Of a DNA stretch of 64,000 nt, positions 22,739 through 29,459 are shown one piece after another. Source of the DNA: Nocardia sp. NBC_00508 (lineage in GTDB: Bacteria > Actinomycetota > Actinomycetes > Mycobacteriales > Mycobacteriaceae); assembly GCF_036346875.1 (NCBI RefSeq), contig NZ_CP107852.1, forward strand, positions 3,782,001 through 3,846,000, written 5' to 3'. Under the pieces are notes generated by a model, which was given only the letters and a program-made list of their open reading frames with translations, did not search any database and had not been told where the DNA came from. Made by a program: the position numbers and the translations under genes. The first letter of the stretch is position 1; each line of letters starts with the position of its first letter.

Positions 22739-23523
22739 TCTCCGTCATCACACCCGCCTACCGCCCACAGCCAGCCTTTCTTGCGGAGGCATACCAATCG
22801 CTCTATGAGCAAGTCCTCCCCGCAGGTTGGGAATGGGAATGGCTTATTCAAGCCGACGGAAACGAAGAACTGCCGCTGCCGCCAGCGGCCCGCGATGATC
22901 CGAGGGTCCAACCCGCATCAGGCCCCCGGAGCGGACCCGGCACAACTCGCAACCTTGCGCTGGAGCGCTCAACTGGCACGTTGATTCAAAATCTGGACGC
23001 TGACGATATCCTGCTCCCGAATGCACTCGCCAACAGCATTAATGTCTTGACAGAGCACCCGAGGATCGGATGGACAACATGCCGGGCGCTCGACCTCCTA
23101 CCTGACGGCAGCTTGATCAGTGTCGATACCGACCCGCCCGAAGGCGAACTTCCGCGCGGATCTGTCTTCGAATCGTGGTGGGCTCGCAACTACGCGCTCC
23201 GCGTTCATCCAGCGACCATATGCATTCGCCGCGAACTACTCATCGCCGTCGGCGGTTGGATGGCGTTGCCAATAGCCGAAGACATCGGGATGCTTCTCGC
23301 CGTATCGACCTACGCCCCCGGCTGGTTCATCGGTGATGTCGGTCTGCACTACCGGAAGCACCCGGACCAGACCACCCCCAGCAACACGCCCAAGGACGTG
23401 CTAGATACACGCTGGCGGTTCCTTGTCGAGCGCGTGGAGGCAATTCAAACGCTGCTCTCACAACCAGGAATCCGATGGCCCAGCGAGGCTGAGATGCGAG
23501 GCGGAAGCAGCGGACTGTACTGA
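22732..23523 (+). CDS. Family 2 glycosyltransferase (AICE 1 cargo)
   Basis: 263 aa, GT-A fold. It has the N-terminal VITPAYRPQPAFLAEAYQSL, the RNLAL block after the Gly/Pro loop (GTTRNLALERS) and the metal-binding LDADD (DxD). It would transfer a sugar from a nucleotide donor to an unknown acceptor in the cytosol; there are no membrane helices. It overlaps the regulator by 7 bp, so it is expressed with the silencing regulator rather than with transfer genes, and could be active in the integrated state. Acceptor cannot be predicted. Confidence 0.82.
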   Translation: MLISVITPAYRPQPAFLAEAYQSLYEQVLPAGWEWEWLIQADGNEELPLPPAARDDPRVQPASGPRSGPGTTRNLALERSTGTLIQNLDADDILLPNALANSINVLTEHPRIGWTTCRALDLLPDGSLISVDTDPPEGELPRGSVFESWWARNYALRVHPATICIRRELLIAVGGWMALPIAEDIGMLLAVSTYAPGWFIGDVGLHYRKHPDQTTPSNTPKDVLDTRWRFLVERVEAIQTLLSQPGIRWPSEAEMRGGSSGLY

Positions 23524-23609
23524 GATCGGCGCCTCGATCGCCTGACAGGAACTATCCAGATCGATCCCCGTCAAGTAACATCGAGTCCGTCACCTCGGTG
23601 ATGCCGAGA

Positions 23610-23641
23610 GGTGAGGACTGCCCTCCACGACAGCCCTCACC
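23610..23641 (+). terminator. Hairpin after the glycosyltransferase
   Basis: GGTGAGGACTG pairs with CAGCCCTCACC (one mismatch) around a 10-nt loop. An overlapping alternative hairpin, CACCTCGG (from 23591) with CCGAGAGGTG, uses the same GGTG bases, so the two exclude each other. It sits between convergent genes. Confidence 0.5.
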
Positions 23642-23648
23642 GGGTGGG

Positions 23649-23765
23649 TTACTTAGCCCGCACTCGGCGGACCAGGACGAGAGCCCCGGCGGTCACGGCA
23701 GCAACCGCAAAGATGATGCCGTAATCGACCGGGGTCTTGCTCATTCTCCGGCGATGTTTCGCCAT
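23649..23765 (-). CDS. 38-aa single-span membrane peptide (AICE 1)
   Basis: MAKHRRRMSKTPVDYGIIFA then a hydrophobic run ending in VRRVRAK: one membrane helix flanked by basic residues. A perfect AAGGAGGT lies eight bases before ATG 23765, far better than chance. The peptide could be a small membrane modulator or toxin-like product. It lies in the cargo zone and has no counterpart in AICE 2. Confidence 0.6.
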   Translation of the reverse strand: MAKHRRRMSKTPVDYGIIFAVAAVTAGALVLVRRVRAK

Positions 23766-24005
23766 CCCCACCACCTCCTTCCTGGGCGCGATGTCGGACC
23801 AAGTCCATCGCCCCTCGGCTGGAGGTGCGTCCCACCTTACGTGATCGCGGCGACAGAAACCGTTGAACCGCAACGGGATTCCGACACTCAACCTGTCGGC
23901 CCAGGGCATGACCCACCGCGGCCCGCGATTCGGCCCGCCTTCAGGCCGACCGGCGTACGTCATCGACTACGCCCACGTTGTGCGAGTTGCTGCCGAATTC
24001 CGCCA
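23766..24005. other. Gap in the AICE 1 cargo zone
   Basis: Apart from the 38-aa gene's ribosome binding site and the 21-codon leader-like ORF at its right end, I see no gene or motif here. Confidence 0.4.
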
Positions 24006-24006
24006 T
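23941..24006 (-). CDS. 21-aa leader-like ORF (AICE 1)
   Basis: MAEFGSNSHNVGVVDDVRRS A, with GAGG five bases before ATG 24006. The first nine residues match the in-frame extension upstream of the AICE 2 methyltransferase (MAKFGNNSH, from 33962), because both lie in the conserved repeat A. It may be a leader peptide or the stub of a gene that was replaced. Weakly supported. Confidence 0.3.
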   Translation of the reverse strand: MAEFGSNSHNVGVVDDVRRSA

Positions 24007-24511
24007 ATAAACCTCAAGGGCGGCGCTGGCGCGCCGCCTACGCGGCGCACCGCGCCGCGACGCGCAACCGCCGGCCTCCGCAAGCTCCGGCAGGCGGGCG
24101 CGTCGGTGCGTTGCCCCGCGTTTGGCGACGTGGCAGAACGTCCCCTCGTTCCTATCTGGCCACTTTCTCAACGTCCTCGCAGTGCTGGGCACGACGAGAT
24201 CCGTACCCGACTGACCTCCCGCAGCCGTGCACGATCCGCCCGGCTTCCTGCCCGGTCCACCGGTTGTGGTCCCGTGGAGCTCCGGACAGGTTCACGAGCA
24301 GGTCACCGGATTCAGCCGACAGGGCACGGTGGTCGCCAGTTCCTCTCCGGCCGTGGTGGTCTGACTGATCCGAGGGCTATCACGCCACCAGCGGGCATCA
24401 AGAGCGCCTACGGCGTCACTACGTGATGGCTGACGCCACTCTTGACACCCACCGGAGCCGTGATCGAGACGCCCTCAGCCAGACCACCCCAACCGGAGAG
24501 GAACCCGAACG
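23981..24511. repeat. AICE repeat A, copy 1, containing hairpin H1
   Basis: About 530 bp that recur, nearly identical in long stretches, at 33937-34468 in AICE 2. It is very GC-rich at the start (CGCCGCCTACGCGGCGCACC) and non-coding. Near its right end is a two-level fold. The outer arms are GGTGGTCTGACTGA (about 24355-24368) and TCAGCCAGACCACC (about 24476-24489). Inside lies TCAAGAG (24398-24404) / CTCTTGA (24439-24445), which encloses GGCGTC/GACGCC. It ends at the ribosome binding site of the zinc-ribbon gene. Confidence 0.75.
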
Positions 24512-24685
24512 ATGATCACCAAGCCCGACACCTGCGAGCTCCGCGAATGCAACCAGCCCGCCGCAGTCCCGTTCCTCTACGAGTACCCCACCCACCTCGA
24601 GCAGCAGGAGATCCGGTGGCGTTGCCACCAGTGCGACGCCCGCATCCGCCGCAACATCGAGACCATGGCTCGGTACCCGTACTGA
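24512..24685 (+). CDS. 57-aa zinc-ribbon protein (AICE 1)
   Basis: Cysteines form two pairs, CELREC (8 and 13) and CHQC (38 and 41), around FLYEYPTHLEQQEIRWR, a treble-clef or ribbon pattern. GGAGAGGAAC precedes the ATG at 24512. A UUCG-loop terminator follows directly. A 58-aa homologue occupies the same place in AICE 2 (34469-34645), and in both elements the gene is bracketed by the H1 and H2 hairpin repeats. Conserved gene, unknown role. Confidence 0.8.
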   Translation: MITKPDTCELRECNQPAAVPFLYEYPTHLEQQEIRWRCHQCDARIRRNIETMARYPY

Positions 24686-24690
24686 TCCCG

Positions 24691-24710
24691 GAGGGGGCTT
24701 CGGCCCCCTT
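24691..24710 (+). terminator. Terminator of the AICE 1 zinc-ribbon gene
   Basis: GGGGGC-TTCG-GCCCCC with a stable UUCG tetraloop, then TT. It lies 6 bp after the stop codon. The same hairpin follows the AICE 2 homologue. Confidence 0.8.
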
Positions 24711-24749
24711 ATCTCGGTTGCCGAACTACTGAGCGTCCTTCGGCCGCTT

Positions 24750-24934
24750 GGCCCTGCTGTGTGGTGGCCTGCATTGTGTTCACGCGCCCCTCCAGCGTCA
24801 AGAGCGCCTACGGCGTCACTGCGTGATGGCTAACGCCACTCTTGACCCCGGAGCCTCTACGCGCGAAAGGCAGGCCGATAAGGGGCAGGCGCAGCCAGCC
24901 CGCCTCTGGGTGCAACCCACCACACAGCAGGGCC
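24750..24934. repeat. AICE repeat B, copy 1: long inverted repeat around hairpin H2
   Basis: A perfect 18-bp inverted repeat bounds the segment: GGCCCTGCTGTGTGGTGG (24750-24767) and its complement at 24917-24934. Between the arms lies hairpin H2, with TCAAGAG (24798-24804) / CTCTTGA (24839-24845) around GGCGT/ACGCC. The segment is almost identical to 35137-35320 in AICE 2. No convincing ORF. A single-strand origin, transfer site or structured RNA are the main possibilities. Confidence 0.7.
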
Positions 24935-24960
24935 ATGGGGGTCCCGATATGAAAAACCGC

Positions 24961-24979
24961 TACTTTGCCCGTACAAACG
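24961..24979 (+). repeat. 19-bp direct repeat near the right end of AICE 1 (candidate Int arm site)
   Basis: TACTTTGCCCGTACAAACG. The same sequence with one change (TACTTTGCCCTTACAAACG) is at 14328-14346, 73 bp inside the left end. In the excised circle the two would flank the att core at about 115 and 73 bp, the arrangement of integrase arm-type sites. Confidence 0.55.
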
Positions 24980-25035
24980 TAGGCATACAGACGCGGATTA
25001 CAGCACACGGTCACCAGGTAGTCATGACCGAAATA

Positions 25036-25050
25036 TGTTGCTACACAACA
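25036..25050. promoter_or_regulatory. KorSA-like dyad near the right end of AICE 1
   Basis: TGTTG-CTACA-CAACA, resembling the operators at 21865-21940. It lies 45 bp from the att core, so the same regulator may also act at the recombination site. Confidence 0.45.
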
Positions 25051-25094
25051 CTACTGGCAGACTGTGGCGGACAACCTCGTACGCCCGGATAAAT

Positions 25095-25129
25095 CAGAAG
25101 GTTAGGGGTTCGAATCCCTTCGGGCGCAC
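25095..25129 (+). other. Internal att core (copy 2 of 3)
   Basis: 35 bp identical to 14220-14254. The rest of the tRNA is absent. It is at once the right end of AICE 1 and the left end of AICE 2. Confidence 0.93.
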
Positions 25130-25153
25130 TTTCTAGCAGCGAAAATGCTGCAC

Positions 25154-25196
25154 ACGCAAACCGCGAACTCGGGTCATGTTCGCGGTTTGTTTGCGT
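25154..25196. terminator. Hairpin terminator at the left end of AICE 2
   Basis: ACGCAAACCGCGAAC pairs with GTTCGCGGTTTGTTTGCGT around a 9-nt loop; the 11-bp core is perfect. It lies 15 bp past the integrase stop codon and can serve both directions. Confidence 0.7.
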
Positions 25197-25210
25197 TATT
25201 GGCCCGATGA

Positions 25211-26473
25211 TCACTCGCCGCCCCATCCCTCTTCGAGCGCATCCGTGTAGTCCGCCACGTCTTCGGGATCGTCCACATAGAACCGTTCGGTGATCACCGT
25301 CGAGCCATGACGCAACTGCTCGGCCGCAGCGTCCAGACCCTTCTTCCGTTTCACCCTCGTGCCCACGGTCTTGCGGAACGTCTTCGGCGTCACCCACGCA
25401 TAGTTGCTACCCCGTGCCTTGCGGAGCTGACCACTGAGCTTCCGGGGGCTCACCAGCCCACCAGTTCGGGTGGTCAACAGCACCGCTTCCGGATCATCGC
25501 CCGCAGCGGCGAGCAGCCGTATGAGCGTCGGCACCGCGAAGTCAGCGACCACGACGCTGCCCACGCTGTTCTTCGTCTTCGGCTTCGACTTGCGGTACAG
25601 CTTGCCCGTCTCCCTGTCGGTGGCGATCGTGCCCGTGAACCACACCCGCCAGCGGCGGCACTCCGTCCAATCGACATCCTTGTCGAGCGGCACGCAATCG
25701 ACTTTGCGGATAGCCAGCACCTCACCTGGACGACCACCGGTAGCCAGCATCAGGTCCGAGGCATCCAGCACCAGGCGACTGCGTTTCGGGCCGCTCCTGT
25801 ACGCAGGGGTGCCCGGAATCGCTTTGCCGGACAACCAGTCCTCCATCTGCGACCGTAGACCCGTCAGCGTCGCGCCGTCGGCTGCGCGAGGCCCGGAACG
25901 TTCCTCGGCACGCCGCAGCCTGGCCACGTTGTCCATCGGATTCGGCACGTTCAGATGCCGCGCGCCCAAACCCATGATCCCCTTGAGAATGACCTTCTGC
26001 CGGTGCGCCTTCTCGTAGTACCCAAGCTCCAGCAGCCGCTTCAGATGCCGATCCAGCACAACCGATTTCGCCTCCCGCCACCTGTAGCCACCGAGCGCAG
26101 GCTTGATCTTGATGGCCGCGCGGTCGCCACGCTTGTCGGCCGACTCCTCGATCTCGTCGCGGTACTGCTTCAACGTCTCAGCGCTACACCCCGGATCGAG
26201 CGCTTTCTCCTCCAACCATAGATCCGCCAGGACCGACAGGCGCACATCCCGAGTGATCTTCTCGTGCTCACTATCACTGTGCGCCAAACGATCCCGCACA
26301 TTGCGTCGGAGATTCGCCTTCGACTCCTCCTCCGTGGCACCCCACGCCCCCGCAGGCTTCAGCTCACCCCCATCCCACGGCCGATACCGACACGTAGCCT
26401 TCCACCGGCCGTTCGACTGCTTCTTGGCGCTGATGTCTCCCCAATCACCGGGGTCGATGGTCCGCCGCGCCAT
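25211..26473 (-). CDS. int: AICE 2 tyrosine recombinase (integrase)
   Basis: 420 aa. Core-binding region about 75-180, catalytic domain with Arg I in GGRPGEVLAIRK, box II TPKTFRKTVGT, LRHGSTVITERFY with the later His and the nucleophile Tyr. As in AICE 1, the box-II His is replaced (here by Thr). ATG 26473 lies in TAATG with the xis stop. It is only distantly similar to the AICE 1 integrase although both must use the same tRNA-Arg core. Confidence 0.9.
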   Translation of the reverse strand: MARRTIDPGDWGDISAKKQSNGRWKATCRYRPWDGGELKPAGAWGATEEESKANLRRNVRDRLAHSDSEHEKITRDVRLSVLADLWLEEKALDPGCSAETLKQYRDEIEESADKRGDRAAIKIKPALGGYRWREAKSVVLDRHLKRLLELGYYEKAHRQKVILKGIMGLGARHLNVPNPMDNVARLRRAEERSGPRAADGATLTGLRSQMEDWLSGKAIPGTPAYRSGPKRSRLVLDASDLMLATGGRPGEVLAIRKVDCVPLDKDVDWTECRRWRVWFTGTIATDRETGKLYRKSKPKTKNSVGSVVVADFAVPTLIRLLAAAGDDPEAVLLTTRTGGLVSPRKLSGQLRKARGSNYAWVTPKTFRKTVGTRVKRKKGLDAAAEQLRHGSTVITERFYVDDPEDVADYTDALEEGWGGE

Positions 26474-26670
26474 TACGCCGCATCCGCAGCTTGCGCCTCT
26501 TGCCAGGCCACAACGTCAGCAAGGTCGTAGCGCGTCTTCCCGCCGACCTTCGTGAACCGCGGCCCCTTCGGCGGCGTCTGAGCAGCCCAGTTGGCAAGCG
26601 TCTTCGGAGCAAAACGCACCCTCAGGCTGACCTCTTCACGAGTCAGCCACGTCGGACCGTTGTTCATCAT
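26473..26670 (-). CDS. xis: AICE 2 excisionase-like helix-turn-helix protein
   Basis: 65 aa (MMNNGPTWLTREEVSLRVRF ... PRFTKVGGKTRYDLADVVAW). The layout matches helix-turn-helix-17 excisionases: helix, turn, recognition helix, and a wing ending in R-Y/D-L-ADVVAW. It sits between rep and int with a 1-bp stop/start overlap (TAATG) into int. It is of a different subtype from AICE 1 Xis. Confidence 0.8.
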   Translation of the reverse strand: MMNNGPTWLTREEVSLRVRFAPKTLANWAAQTPPKGPRFTKVGGKTRYDLADVVAWQEAQAADAA

Positions 26671-26678
26671 TCCTGCCT

Positions 26679-28337
26679 CTATGCCGCCGTTAGAATTGCC
26701 GAAGTTTCTTGTGCCGCTGGTGGACCGGCTGCGAGCATGGCTCTCACGTACTCGGCTCGCCAGGTCTTGCGTTGCGCGATCGCGGCCATGATCAGGTGAT
26801 CGCGCGGCAGCGCGTTCTGGTCGCCCGGCTGGACCGGCGTCACCCTCAGGTGTGAGGTGTCGGGCTTCTCGATGCCGACCGAGGCGAGCAGTTGCCGAAC
26901 AAACTCGGCACGGTCGGCTTTGTGGTCGGGAAGGGTCTTGCCCGACCACTGCCGGGAGTTGAGCACCCGGCGACCGGGCAGTCCGAGAGTGCTGCGGCGG
27001 TGGGCTTTGCCCTTGCAGCGACCGGGCACGGTCTTGTCGCTGGCGCCCTCCGGGATGATGCCGAAACGCAGCCACACCGCGCACTTCTTCGAACACGGCA
27101 CATATTGCAGCTCGTTGTGCAGCCGGTCGTAGTGATCGGCGGCCCGCGGGGTCTTGGCTTCCAGGACCTCGCCGATGGACTTGGTGAGGTACTTGGTCAT
27201 GTAGCCGATATGCCGACTGGATTCCTCGGTGCCGCCGAGGATTCCTTTCGAGTCGACCTGCACCCCGAAGCGGGCGACGTGCGCGGGTTCCCAATTGTCG
27301 ACCTCGCCGAGGGTGTCGAGTGCGTCTTCGAAGTCGTTCAACGGTTTGCGGGTGGCGGGGTCGACGAAGGTGGCGCGCTTGTGGTCCCAGACCGGCATCT
27401 GTTCGTCGTTGCCGTAGACGCGGTCTTCGGCGTCGAAGCGTGGCCACCAGGCTTGGAAGTAGGTGGCGTTGGTGACCTGCTGAATGATCTTGTGGGTGAT
27501 CGCGCCACGCAACGCGATGTGCAGGTGCGGGGCACCACGCTTCTGCGGTTCGATGGTGCCCCAGTACTGGACGTTGTAGCCCACCACGCGGCGCAGGTTG
27601 TCGATCCACCGGTCGACCAGGTTGGAGAAGAACACAACGTCCCGTGCCGCCCGGGTGTAGTCGTAGGTAGCGAAATCGACCGGGGAGCCGTCCGACAGCA
27701 CCGCCCCATACGACGGGAGGGTGAGGGTGACGAACATGCTGGGCCGGAACCTGCCCGCGAACTGACGGCCGATCGTGGCCTTCGATACCCGCCGGCGTGG
27801 CAGGTTCGGCACATCCTGGCGGCGACGCGTCGAACGCACCCGCCGAGCCTTCGCCGGTGGATCCAGCGGTGGCAGACGCTTGCGGAGCCCGGTATCGCGG
27901 AGTTCGGCGTCGATACTGGCTACCACCTCAACAATCCCGCTGCGGCTTATGAACTCGGTGTCGCCGTCGGTCTTGGTCTGCTGGTAGTTGTTGAACAGAT
28001 CGGCTCGTGTCGCCAACAGGGCTTGCTGATGCTCGGTCGGGTCCTTCTTGCGGTCCTCGGGTTCGTCCTCGAGGTGCCAGCCTTCGCGGCACTGGGTCAT
28101 CCGCAGATACCGCGCCTGTTCGGCACACGCCGGGCAGACCGAGGCGACAGTGGACTTGCAGGGTGCGCCGACGTAGGAGACTTCGAAGGTGCGCGGGTTC
28201 TCCACCCGCATCGGCACCGGCTTACGGCACACCTTCTCCTTGTCGGCAAAAGCTTCCGCGATATCCCGGAAATCCGGCAGGCTACGACGCTCGGCCGCAG
28301 TCTGCCGGACCGGGACCACATCAGTGGTCGTGTCCAT
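26679..28337 (-). CDS. repSA: AICE 2 replication initiator, RepSA family (HUH endonuclease)
   Basis: 552 aa, co-linear with the AICE 1 Rep. Motif I TLTLPSYG, HUH motif APHLHIALRG and tyrosine motif GYMTKYLTKS are conserved, as is the Cys patch VCPACAEQARYLRMTQC. It starts the rolling-circle replication of the excised element. ATG 28337 in TGATG with the upstream gene. It is closest to its AICE 1 paralogue in the central HUH region and most different in the charged segment between residues 95 and 150. Confidence 0.92.
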   Translation of the reverse strand: MDTTTDVVPVRQTAAERRSLPDFRDIAEAFADKEKVCRKPVPMRVENPRTFEVSYVGAPCKSTVASVCPACAEQARYLRMTQCREGWHLEDEPEDRKKDPTEHQQALLATRADLFNNYQQTKTDGDTEFISRSGIVEVVASIDAELRDTGLRKRLPPLDPPAKARRVRSTRRRQDVPNLPRRRVSKATIGRQFAGRFRPSMFVTLTLPSYGAVLSDGSPVDFATYDYTRAARDVVFFSNLVDRWIDNLRRVVGYNVQYWGTIEPQKRGAPHLHIALRGAITHKIIQQVTNATYFQAWWPRFDAEDRVYGNDEQMPVWDHKRATFVDPATRKPLNDFEDALDTLGEVDNWEPAHVARFGVQVDSKGILGGTEESSRHIGYMTKYLTKSIGEVLEAKTPRAADHYDRLHNELQYVPCSKKCAVWLRFGIIPEGASDKTVPGRCKGKAHRRSTLGLPGRRVLNSRQWSGKTLPDHKADRAEFVRQLLASVGIEKPDTSHLRVTPVQPGDQNALPRDHLIMAAIAQRKTWRAEYVRAMLAAGPPAAQETSAILTAA

Positions 28338-28948
28338 CAGGCCGCCTTCGGCTTGGTCCAGTGATCCACCCGCGGAAGCACGATGGTGTCGGCCAACGCA
28401 TCCGACTGCCGGAACGCCAACTCGACGGTGCCGGGACCGGTGATGGTGGCGCGGCACTCCATCGCGCCGAACGCGTGCGCAAGATGCTCGGCGCGGTTCT
28501 CGAAGTCGGCGGGGCAATGGCCCTCGAGCATCCGCACCCGCACCCGGTCCACCGCCGAACCGATCTCCACATCCAGCAGACGCGGAATGAACCTGCGGTC
28601 ATCGCGGTCGATGGTCAGGTGGCAGGCCGCCATGAGCTTGGCCCAGCGACGCCGGTACCGGTACCAGGTCAGGAAGCGGGTACGGGCCCGCCGGTTGACC
28701 CATCGCTCGAACATCTCCGGGCGCTGACGTTGCCAGAGCATGATCCCCGCGACGGACACCCCGGCAGCCGCAAGGCCCACCGGCCAACCCAGCACCACCC
28801 ACGCCGTGACGACGAGGGCGAGGGGAACGGAGATCATCGGGAACAGCAGCAGCCACCACAGGCCGATCACGACCCACCACACGGTGTTCAACAGGGCCAG
28901 GCCGATCAGGTCGAACACGTCGAGACGAGTGCTTGTCTTGGTGGTCAT
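28337..28948 (-). CDS. AICE 2 two-TM transfer-associated protein
   Basis: 203 aa, paralogous to 17395-18015 throughout (shared LFPMISVPLAL, RARTRFLTW, MLEGHCPADFENR, TITGPGTVELAFR, PRVDHWTKPKAA). Two hydrophobic hairpins are followed by a cytosolic domain like that preceding the ATPase in TraB proteins. Coupled by ATGA to the upstream short gene and by TGATG to rep. Confidence 0.65.
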   Translation of the reverse strand: MTTKTSTRLDVFDLIGLALLNTVWWVVIGLWWLLLFPMISVPLALVVTAWVVLGWPVGLAAAGVSVAGIMLWQRQRPEMFERWVNRRARTRFLTWYRYRRRWAKLMAACHLTIDRDDRRFIPRLLDVEIGSAVDRVRVRMLEGHCPADFENRAEHLAHAFGAMECRATITGPGTVELAFRQSDALADTIVLPRVDHWTKPKAA

Positions 28949-29136
28949 GCCGCTGTATCCCATCCGTCGTAGCCGTCCAGGTCGGCATCCCAACCGGGCG
29001 CGTCGCCGGTCTCGATCAGCAGGTGAACCGCGATGCTCACCGGGTCGGCGCCGCGGCGTTCGAGCTGGCAGCGACGACGAGCCCGGGTATCGATCACCGC
29101 ATCGATGTCGTCGTGATGAATGGAGCGGACGCTCAT
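28945..29136 (-). CDS. AICE 2 conserved short protein
   Basis: 63 aa (MSVRSIHHDDIDAVIDTRAR ... SIAVHLLIETGDAPGWDADL). Paralogue of 18170-18370. The additional 53-aa gene that separates it from the membrane protein in AICE 1 is missing here. Function unknown. Confidence 0.7.
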   Translation of the reverse strand: MSVRSIHHDDIDAVIDTRARRRCQLERRGADPVSIAVHLLIETGDAPGWDADLDGYDGWDTAA

Positions 29137-29459
29137 GGCAGAGCCTCGATTTCGGGGACGCCGCAAACTTCGCAGGTGCGGGAACGAGTGGACTTGCCCA
29201 GCGACCAGAAGGTGGTCTGCCAGGACTCGGGAAACCGGTGGCCGTGTTCGGCACACCGAGCAGTAGCGAGGCAGCCGTCACACAGCACCCGGTCGCCGTC
29301 ATAACGCCACCCCACGCCAGCGCTACGGGCGTTGATGTAGGCCACGGCCTGGGCGACGGAGTCGAAGCAGATCGCTTCGTTCTCGCCTTCGGTGTAGTGG
29401 TCGCCGCAGCCGTCGCAGTAGACGACCACGTGCTCCTCGGTAACGAATCCTCGCTTCAT
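29133..29459 (-). CDS. AICE 2 cysteine-rich zinc-ribbon protein
   Basis: 108 aa, near-identical to the AICE 1 copy (MKRGFVTE start; YCDGCGDHYTEGENEAICFD; LCDGCLATARCAEHGHRF; TCEVCG). The high conservation compared with int or the regulator suggests a function tied to the shared replication/transfer core. ATGA couplings on both sides. Confidence 0.75.
   Translation of the reverse strand: MKRGFVTEEHVVVYCDGCGDHYTEGENEAICFDSVAQAVAYINARSAGVGWRYDGDRVLCDGCLATARCAEHGHRFPESWQTTFWSLGKSTRSRTCEVCGVPEIEALP

Larger units (their letters stand above)
14220..25094 (-). mobile_element. AICE 1 (pSAM2-type integrative and conjugative element)
   Basis: A complete element of about 10.9 kb between att copies 1 and 2. 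From left to right: int, xis, repSA-like, a two-TM transfer protein, four short overlapping genes, an FtsK/TraB-type ATPase, a rep-fragment gene, a DUF2637 protein, a 75-aa gene and a Pra-like gene (all minus strand), then a divergent GntR regulator with a glycosyltransferase, then a cargo zone with repeats and a zinc-ribbon gene. Next to it lies AICE 2 in the same orientation. All backbone genes appear intact. Lying next to the intact tRNA, it is likely the later arrival (inference). Confidence 0.93.

Noticed and set aside
24398..24845. Hairpin repeats as integron attC sites
   Set aside because: They lack the conserved RYYYAAC/GTTRRRY ends, and no integron integrase is present.
24748..25092. 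114-codon plus-strand ORF at the right end of AICE 1
   Set aside because: It runs through the structured repeat B and the att-proximal region. The AICE 2 counterpart does not preserve the frame.
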